In this document: one piece after another, positions 1-5,103 of the stretch
How positions within the stretch are numbered: the first letter of the stretch is position 1
Layout: every line of letters starts with the position of its first letter
Position numbers and translations under genes: made by a program
The notes under the pieces: generated by a model
What the model saw: only the letters and a program-made list of their open reading frames with translations
What the model was told of the DNA's origin: nothing
The model's database searches: none
Assembly (NCBI GenBank): GCA_003511885.1
Contig: DOIX01000137.1
Coordinates: forward strand, 29,170 to 34,272
Direction of reading: 5' to 3'
DNA from: Cyanobacteria bacterium UBA11153
Lineage (GTDB): Bacteria > Cyanobacteriota > Cyanobacteriia > Cyanobacteriales > Coleofasciculaceae
Length of the DNA: 5,103 nt

Positions 1-32
1 AACCTTAATGCGTAGCGCTATACTGGTTTTTT

Positions 33-112
33 CTCCCCTGCCCCCTGCTCCCCTGCTCCCCTGCTCGCAACTGATGGGTTATTTCTGCCCACCTGCACTA
101 GCAGGGGAGCAG
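33..112. repeat. CTCCCCTG tandem repeat with a distal inverted copy
   Basis: The octamer CTCCCCTG occurs at 33-40, 48-55 and 56-63, with a seven-base variant (CCCCCTG) at 41-47. The 13-base stretch CTGCTCCCCTGCT (53-65, also 45-57) has its exact reverse complement at 100-112, leaving a 34-base loop. Smaller inverted pairs compete inside: CCTGC/GCAGG at 92-96 and 101-105 with a 4-base loop, and TTTCTGC/GCAGAAA at 82-88 and 109-115. Short GC-rich tandem repeats of this kind are common between cyanobacterial genes. No T-run follows directly, so I do not call it a terminator. A role at the 3' end of a gene lying left of the window is possible but not shown. Confidence 0.75.
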
Positions 113-212
113 AAAGTAGGCTGGGAAAAACCCGATTTTTCGACAAAACTTGGTTTTGATAAACTTATGTTAACAAATTGATCTAAACGATTCACTTTCT
201 TGTACACTTTCG

Positions 213-226
213 GTAAAGTTAACTAC
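213..226. promoter_or_regulatory. Possible NtcA-type site, GTA-N8-TAC
   Basis: The sequence GTAAAGTTAACTAC fits the GTA-N8-TAC consensus of NtcA, the cyanobacterial nitrogen regulator. About 23 bases downstream is only a poor -10 candidate (TCATCT). The site is 280 bases before the pentapeptide gene. A six-base consensus is expected about once in 5 kb by chance, so this is weak. A small hairpin, ACAGAT-aaaa-ATCTGT (225-240), overlaps its right edge. Confidence 0.2.
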
Positions 227-280
227 AGATAAAAATCTGTTCTTTCTGTTCATCTTTCTTAGTGCCTAAAGCATTTTTTA

Positions 281-448
281 TTAAGTACAAATACTTATTA
301 AACTTGCCATCCAGTCACATGGGATGGGATTAGCTTCGAGTAGTGCCTTGATGGAATATTGAAGTTTATTCGCCCTTAATTTTTGTGTGTTGTGAGGATT
401 ATCTATCAATGTCTCGACTGAGATAAGTCGATTCCTTGTCATAGCCAT
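281..448 (-). CDS. Possible small ORF of 55 residues, unknown
   Basis: This minus-strand frame starts at an ATG at 446-448 (a second in-frame ATG lies at 440-442) and stops with TAA at 281-283. It lies outside the pentapeptide gene, so it is not just that gene's reverse shadow, although the same frame stays open through the reverse of the repeats up to about 706. The product begins MAMTRNRLISVETLIDN and ends with a mildly hydrophobic stretch containing one Cys-Asp-Trp. I recognise no domain, signal peptide or membrane segment. There is no clear ribosome binding site before either ATG and no obvious promoter. It would be transcribed divergently from the pentapeptide gene, 58 bases away. It may be a chance frame; I list it because the reading is protein-like in composition. 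Confidence 0.18.
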   Translation of the reverse strand: MAMTRNRLISVETLIDNPHNTQKLRANKLQYSIKALLEANPIPCDWMASLISICT

Positions 449-506
449 GGGATTTTCAGACGATAACTCAGTCGCAGTTAACGTCACATTTAGGAAACAT
501 TGAGAT

Positions 507-1055
507 ATGAAAACCCAAGAACTTTTAAATCGATATGCTGCAAGAGAAGTAGATTTTCGCGAAGCAAATCTAGCTGAGGCTATCCTAAATAGCGTCAACC
601 TAAGTCGAGCAGATTTAAGTCGAGCAGATTTAAGTCGAGCAGATTTGAGTGGTGCTGACTTAAGCGGTACTTGTTTCCAACAAGCTAACCTCACCAATGC
701 TGACATGATTGGTGCTGACTTAACCGGGGCAAACTTAACAGAAGTTAACCTAATTGGCAGCGACTTGACTGGGGCAAACCTCAGTGGTGCTGACTTAAGT
801 GGTGCCGATTTACGTTGCGCTAACCTTCATCAAGCGAATCTAACTGGGGCAAACCTGACGAATGCGGATATGAGTGGTGCGGATATGAGTGGTGCTTCCC
901 TCAAAGATGCTATTTTACATGGTACTTCTTTGAGCGGTGCAGATTTAATGGGTGTTGATTTGAATATCACCAATCTGACTGAAAACCAAATGGATACAGC
1001 CCAAGGTATTTCCCATCATTGGGTAAGCTGGAATGGTAGTTGCGCTATCCGCTAA
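507..1055 (+). CDS. Pentapeptide repeat protein
   Basis: The 182-residue product is almost entirely an A(D/N)LxX pentapeptide array, about 28 units from Phe17 to about Leu157. Such arrays fold into a right-handed quadrilateral beta-helix, here about seven coils. The N-terminal cap MKTQELLNRYAAREVDFREA resembles that of many cyanobacterial members (ELLxRYAAGExDFRxANL). A short non-repeat tail (158-182) carries His-His-Trp and ends SCAIR. There is no signal peptide, membrane segment or extra catalytic domain, so a soluble cytosolic protein is likely. The ATG is preceded by AGGAA at 492-496, a 10-base spacing. The family is very abundant in cyanobacteria and mostly of unknown function; some members elsewhere mimic DNA and protect gyrase, but nothing here supports that role. 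It stands alone, with about 0.5 kb before it and 0.9 kb after. Confidence 0.93.
   Translation: MKTQELLNRYAAREVDFREANLAEAILNSVNLSRADLSRADLSRADLSGADLSGTCFQQANLTNADMIGADLTGANLTEVNLIGSDLTGANLSGADLSGADLRCANLHQANLTGANLTNADMSGADMSGASLKDAILHGTSLSGADLMGVDLNITNLTENQMDTAQGISHHWVSWNGSCAIR
601..645 (+). repeat. Three identical 15 bp tandem repeats in the coding region
   Basis: TAAGTCGAGCAGATT is repeated three times without a mismatch (601-615, 616-630, 631-645), giving LSRAD three times in the protein. The neighbouring pentapeptide units are degenerate at DNA level, so this identity suggests recent in-frame slippage or duplication. A second near-identical 15 bp pair lies at about 867-896 (Asp-Met-Ser-Gly-Ala twice). 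Confidence 0.9.
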
Positions 1056-1250
1056 ACACTGGACAACAGTGGACAAGATAGCCAGTCTCAGTCAGAAATG
1101 ACTACGTTAGCTAGGTCATGACACCTACAGGTGCTTTCCAGCTTGTAGCTCTGTCGTCAAAGATTAAACATCCGATCGCTAAATAGTAATTGACGTACTT
1201 CCCCGGTTGAAACACGAGGGATTCTGAAAAGTCGGAGTTCGGAGGAGAGG
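1056..1250. other. Spacer after the pentapeptide gene, small hairpins only
   Basis: No convincing gene is present. Short inverted repeats follow the stop codon: CACTG-gacaa-CAGTG (1057-1071), AGTCA-gaaa-TGACT (1090-1103) and CACCT-ac-AGGTG. None has a T-run, so no terminator is called. A 22-codon frame at 1118-1186 has no recognisable product. The stretch at 1201-1220 (CCCCGGTTGAAACACGAGGG) can fold with bulges and resembles hairpins near ends of IS200/IS605-type elements, but no transposase remnant is identifiable. Confidence 0.4.
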
Positions 1251-1254
1251 AGTA

Positions 1255-1280
1255 TGCGCTTCGCGCAGGCTACGCCAACG
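1255..1280. repeat. Palindromic interspersed repeat of cyanobacterial type
   Basis: TGCGC-TTC-GCGCA (1255-1267) is a perfect 5 bp stem with a 3-base loop, followed by GGCTACGCCAACG. The combination of GCGCTTCGCGC with GGCTACGCC is a familiar dispersed repeat in spacers of filamentous cyanobacteria (from memory). Its function is unknown. It is strongly GC-rich compared with its surroundings. Confidence 0.6.
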
Positions 1281-1291
1281 AAGGAAGGGAA

Positions 1292-1312
1292 AACACCGAA
1301 CACCGAACACCG
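1292..1312. repeat. AACACCG heptamer, three tandem copies
   Basis: AACACCG is repeated exactly at 1292-1298, 1299-1305 and 1306-1312, followed by a partial AAC. It belongs to the class of short tandemly repeated heptamers found between cyanobacterial genes. Confidence 0.8.
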
Positions 1313-1347
1313 AACTCAGGTTAGTTAGTAGTCCAGTATGTTTAAGG

Positions 1348-1449
1348 ATGGATCCAGAATTAGCCCAAGAATTAAAATCCGTTCCTGATTGGCAAGAACG
1401 GCTAAGGCTAGCGTTGCCTGAATTAATAAAAACCTGGAAGGCACACTAA
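1348..1449 (+). CDS. Possible 33-residue small protein, unknown
   Basis: ATG at 1348 opens a frame of 33 codons ending with TAA at 1447-1449. The product starts MDPELAQELKSVPDW and ends in a Lys-Thr-Trp-Lys segment. It is rich in Glu, Leu and Lys with two Trp, and looks like one or two short amphipathic helices. That is more protein-like than the surrounding spacer would give by chance. The frame is open further upstream through the heptamer repeat but offers no other ATG there. AAGG lies directly against the ATG, too close to act as a normal ribosome binding site. I do not recognise a family. It could be a genuine small protein, the remaining N-terminal piece of a lost gene, or a chance frame. 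Confidence 0.33.
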   Translation: MDPELAQELKSVPDWQERLRLALPELIKTWKAH

Positions 1450-1522
1450 AGTCTGGAAAGCGCTTTCATCGCTAGTCTAAAGACACAGGACTGAAAGCGA
1501 CTCTCTTTATAAGCCAATTTTT

Positions 1523-1530
1523 GCGATCGC
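1523..1530. repeat. HIP1 octamer GCGATCGC
   Basis: This is a perfect HIP1 palindrome in the spacer. Two further perfect copies lie in coding sequence (2446-2453 in groEL and 4738-4745 in hisB), with near-copies at about 1172 and 2360. High HIP1 density is a hallmark of many cyanobacterial genomes and is the main compositional clue to the host. Confidence 0.9.
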
Positions 1531-1633
1531 GACACAGGCTTCCCCAAGACGTAAAGCAAAGTTCCACATCTGATCGGACAGAGGGTGAAAAGGGATTTTC
1601 AAGGCTGATTAAGCTAAATTTTTTCTGATGCTA

Positions 1634-1839
1634 TCCTTGATCGGGATCTTTCTTAATATTTTTAAGAGCAAGTACTCATGCCTGAAGAATCCCCATTCTT
1701 TGGTACTTTATTCTCAATAAAACCCAAATTTTCTCAAGAACAGCAATGGCTCCCTTGTCAAGTATGCTACCAATTACAATCTCTATAATGCCTGACAGAC
1801 AAGGGTTTCAAGATTGTTAAGAAAGATATTTATCAAGGA
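1634..1839. mobile_element. MITE-like element, 206 bp, with terminal inverted repeats and flanking TA
   Basis: CTATCCTTGAT-cggg-ATCTTTCTTAA at 1631-1656 is matched by its reverse complement at 1817-1842 (TTAAGAAAGAT-attt-ATCAAGGATAG). Twenty-two of 26 bases agree and the four mismatches are clustered together. If the outer TA on each side (1632-1633 and 1840-1841) is the duplicated target, the element runs from 1634 to 1839 with 23 bp terminal repeats starting TCCTTGAT. TA duplication plus terminal inverted repeats is the pattern of IS630/Tc1-mariner elements and their non-autonomous MITEs. The interior has only short frames (36 codons from ATG 1678; an open 43-codon minus frame) and no recognisable transposase. 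It sits 120 bp upstream of the groEL2 operator. A large RNA hairpin of another origin is the main alternative. Confidence 0.5.
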
Positions 1840-1908
1840 TAGTGTAAAAGACGGGAGCTTTCAACTTCGATCTCTGTAAAAAGGTCTCAAATCCTCGTTA
1901 TATCGGCT

Positions 1909-1927
1909 ATTCCATTCCCCATTCCCC
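1909..1927. repeat. ATTCCCC heptamer repeat
   Basis: ATTCCCC occurs at 1914-1920 and 1921-1927, preceded by a partial ATTCC at 1909-1913. It is another short tandem repeat of the cyanobacterial type, lying in the region where the groEL promoter is expected. Confidence 0.65.
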
Positions 1928-1961
1928 ACCCCAAAGGCGTAATAACCGAACCAACCAGAAG

Positions 1962-3699
<1,738 letters not shown>

Positions 3700-3870
3700 T
3701 CGTAACTATTGCTGATTACTCCCTTCCTCCTGGGAAAAAATTTATTTAACCACAAAGACACCAAGGTATAGAGTAGTCTTTGGCCGGGATGGGAGTAATT
3801 AGCGATTAAAAAAAAACCTCTCCGTACCTCTGCGCCATTCTCTGTTCCCTCTGCGTTAAAAAAAAGATCT
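3700..3870. other. groEL2 3' spacer with short repeats and A-tracts
   Basis: CCTCTCCG/CCTCTGCG-type octamers lie at 3817-3824, 3827-3834 and 3848-3855, enclosed by two A-tracts (about 3808-3816 and 3858-3865). ACCACAAAGACACCAAGG-like sequence precedes at about 3750-3766. CAAAGAC (3753-3759) and GTCTTTG (3776-3782) form a 7 bp stem with a 16-base loop but no T-run follows, so a rho-independent terminator for groEL2 is not supported. These are common spacer repeats in filamentous cyanobacteria; no gene is apparent. Confidence 0.5.
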
Positions 3871-3881
3871 CATCGAAAATT

Positions 3882-3965
3882 TCAAACACACATTTTGCCA
3901 TTCTTGTCAACTACAGTCATCGCCTCTTCATTTAACTTAATCATTTTGCGAGTGCTAGGAGGCAT
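3882..3965 (-). CDS. Possible 27-residue minus-strand ORF
   Basis: The frame starts at ATG 3963-3965 and stops at TGA 3882-3884. The product begins MPPSTRKMIKLNEEAMTVV and has a balanced, protein-like composition, but no ribosome binding site precedes the ATG and no family is recognised. It lies downstream of a minus-strand promoter candidate (4100-4128), as does another 28-codon frame at 3984-4070. Either could be translated, or the transcript may be a non-coding RNA. Confidence 0.18.
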   Translation of the reverse strand: MPPSTRKMIKLNEEAMTVVDKNGKMCV

Positions 3966-4099
3966 TTTTTACAAAAATACATGTCATAGCACGCTTGTTT
4001 GTGGCTTCAGAAAATTAGATGGGGATGCTTTTTTTAACGCTATTTCAATGGTTTTCAGAAACAGACACATAAAAAAGTCAATAAAAACCCAATTGTTAA

Positions 4100-4128
4100 A
4101 TTATAGCACAGGGCTGAAACAACGTAAA
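4100..4128 (-). promoter_or_regulatory. Candidate sigma-70 promoter on the minus strand
   Basis: Read on the minus strand, TTTACG (4128-4123) is followed after exactly 17 bases by a perfect TATAAT (4105-4100), with the extended -10 motif TGC just upstream (4108-4106). Initiation would fall near 4093 and run leftwards toward the 3' end of groEL2. The -35 matches TTGACA at four of six positions. No long gene lies in the transcribed direction, so the product is unknown. Confidence 0.42.
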
Positions 4129-4140
4129 ATCGTTCCCAAA

Positions 4141-4187
4141 AATCTCATAAGTCATGATTCCTTGACTCTATTAAGTTTTATGAGATT
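4141..4187. repeat. 10 bp inverted repeat with nested hairpin
   Basis: AATCTCATAA (4141-4150) and TTATGAGATT (4178-4187) are perfect reverse complements with a 27-base loop. Inside, AGTCA (4150-4154) and TGACT (4163-4167) can pair with an 8-base loop. It lies 12 bases upstream of the minus-strand -35. On the minus strand the second arm is followed by TTT (giving ATTTTT), but the stem is AT-rich, so a terminator role is weak; an operator is equally possible. Confidence 0.5.
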
Positions 4188-4287
4188 GAAATATTAAAAC
4201 GAATCGATAATTTATCTAAGTCTATCTTATAAAGTAGGTTGAAGTTGGATCGGGTACGCTCGATAGAGCCAAAGATATTTTTGGAAA

Positions 4288-4326
4288 CGCAAAGGGCGCA
4301 AATGTGGGCGCAAAGGGCGCAAAGGG
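4288..4326. repeat. CGCAAAGGG nonamer repeat
   Basis: CGCAAAGGG occurs at 4288-4296, 4309-4317 and 4318-4326, with a variant CGCAAATGT at 4297-4305 and three extra G bases before the third unit. The motif resembles the dispersed GCAAAGG-type spacer repeats of filamentous cyanobacteria. It lies upstream of hisB and could affect its leader, but nothing shows that. Confidence 0.75.
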
Positions 4327-4490
4327 GGAAAAAGCTAAGGAACTTTGCGGTAACATAAGCAATGTAGAATTGAGTGAAGCCAAGATTGTCAGAATCGACT
4401 CTTACCAATAAAACAGCAGTAAGCAAAGATAAGGACTCTTCGATCCAAAGTTATTGGGAAAACCCTGTAACTTCAGAAGAGATTGTAGCA

Positions 4491-5078
4491 ATGCGCAAAG
4501 CAACCGTTAGACGTACCACAGGAGAAACGGATGTAGAAGTTAGCCTAAATTTAGATGGAACAGGGATTTGTCGCGCTACCACTGGCATCCCGTTTTTGGA
4601 TCACATGTTAAATCAGATATCTTCCCATGGACTAATAGATTTAGAAGTAAGGGCGACTGGAGATATAGAAATTGACGACCATCATACTAATGAAGATGTT
4701 GGTATTACACTGGGACAAGCATTAAGCAAAGGATTAGGCGATCGCAAAGGTATCGTTCGTTTTGGTCATTTCCTAGCCCCATTGGATGAAGCCTTGGTTG
4801 AGGTTAGTTTAGATTTTTCTGGTCGTCCTCATTTAAGCTATGGTTTAGAGATTCCGACTCAGCGAGTGGGGACTTACGATACTCAATTAGTCAGGGAGTT
4901 TTTTGTCGCAGTGGTCAATCACTCTCAGATGACATTACATATCCGCCAATTGGCTGGAATTAATTCTCACCATATTATTGAAGCAACTTTTAAGGCATTT
5001 GCACGGGGTGTCCGGATGGCAGTGGAAATAGATCCCCGTCGGGCTGGGACTATTCCCAGTTCTAAGGGAGTTTTATAG
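4491..5078 (+). CDS. hisB: Imidazoleglycerol-phosphate dehydratase HisB
   Basis: This enzyme converts imidazoleglycerol phosphate to imidazole acetol phosphate, the sixth step of histidine biosynthesis, using a manganese-bound site in a 24-subunit shell. From ATG 4491 the product is 195 residues, the usual length for the stand-alone enzyme (not fused to histidinol phosphatase). Motifs, numbered from that ATG, are GIPFLDHM (32-39), the metal-binding DDHHTNED (62-69), the second metal motif [12 protein letters not shown] (158-169) and the C-terminal [14 protein letters not shown] (182-195). The chosen start has GAAGAG at 4476-4481, nine bases upstream. The frame is open further: a GTG at 4374 would give 234 residues with a Ser/Thr-rich leader that is longer than in relatives and lacks a ribosome binding site. 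No other his gene is nearby, which fits the scattered his genes of cyanobacteria. Confidence 0.96.
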   Translation: MRKATVRRTTGETDVEVSLNLDGTGICRATTGIPFLDHMLNQISSHGLIDLEVRATGDIEIDDHHTNEDVGITLGQALSKGLGDRKGIVRFGHFLAPLDEALVEVSLDFSGRPHLSYGLEIPTQRVGTYDTQLVREFFVAVVNHSQMTLHIRQLAGINSHHIIEATFKAFARGVRMAVEIDPRRAGTIPSSKGVL

Positions 5079-5103
5079 CTAGGGACTAGAGGCTATTGGC
5101 TCT

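Noticed and set aside
449..706. Long minus-strand frame covering the pentapeptide repeats
   Set aside because: It is the reverse reading of a low-complexity repeat array (Leu-Lys-Ser-Ala/Arg repeats) and overlaps the real gene. Only the non-overlapping part at 281-448 is kept, at low confidence.
1945..1955. GTTCGG on the minus strand upstream of CIRCE, part of the K-box consensus
   Set aside because: The CC-N2-AC half does not follow at the required spacing and the orientation is reversed.
3724..3760. Terminator after groEL
   Set aside because: Only 4-7 bp stems are possible and none is followed by a T-run on the plus strand.
3950..3957. GAGTGCTA, a possible second CIRCE arm
   Set aside because: No TTAGCACTC partner is found at the required spacing, so it is a chance half-site.
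3895..4197. 100-codon plus-strand frame between groEL and hisB
   Set aside because: It needs a TTG start without a ribosome binding site, lies in AT-rich spacer, has no recognisable domain and overlaps the minus-strand promoter candidate.
4178..4426. 82-codon minus-strand frame before hisB
   Set aside because: Its Cys-Ala-Leu-Cys segment is the reverse of the CGCAAAGGG repeats; no start signals or homology are visible.

Overview
The window looks like part of a cyanobacterial chromosome. Three exact copies of the HIP1 octamer GCGATCGC (1523, 2446, 4738) and several near-copies are present. The spacers carry the short tandem repeats typical of filamentous cyanobacteria (CTCCCCTG, AACACCG, ATTCCCC, CCTCTGCG, CGCAAAGGG). 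All three clear proteins have cyanobacterial character. Genus cannot be fixed from this stretch; a filamentous (oscillatorialean or nostocalean) host is inference.

Layout: 1-506 is a spacer with a GC-rich tandem/inverted repeat at its left end and a weak minus-strand small ORF. 507-1055 (+) encodes a 182-residue pentapeptide repeat protein. 1056-1961 is a 0.9 kb spacer with repeats, a possible 33-residue ORF (1348-1449) and a 206 bp element bounded by 23 bp inverted repeats and TA dinucleotides, read here as a MITE (1634-1839). 1962-1988 is a perfect CIRCE operator directly in front of a groEL gene (2026-3699, +) that has no groES partner; this is the stand-alone GroEL2/Cpn60 type with a Gly-Gly-Met tail. 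3700-4490 is a spacer with several short repeat families, a 10 bp inverted repeat and a good minus-strand promoter candidate that would drive a transcript toward the groEL 3' end. 4491-5078 (+) encodes HisB, imidazoleglycerol-phosphate dehydratase; its gene ends 25 bases before the window does.

The three genes are all on the plus strand but are separated by 0.8-1.0 kb and serve unrelated roles (repeat scaffold, heat-shock chaperonin, histidine biosynthesis), so they are most likely separate transcription units. I see no defence system, CRISPR array, tRNA, rRNA or gene cluster of a new kind. The points worth following are the MITE-like element upstream of groEL2, the overlap of CIRCE with a possible ribosome binding site and TTG start, and the unexplained minus-strand promoter between groEL2 and hisB.
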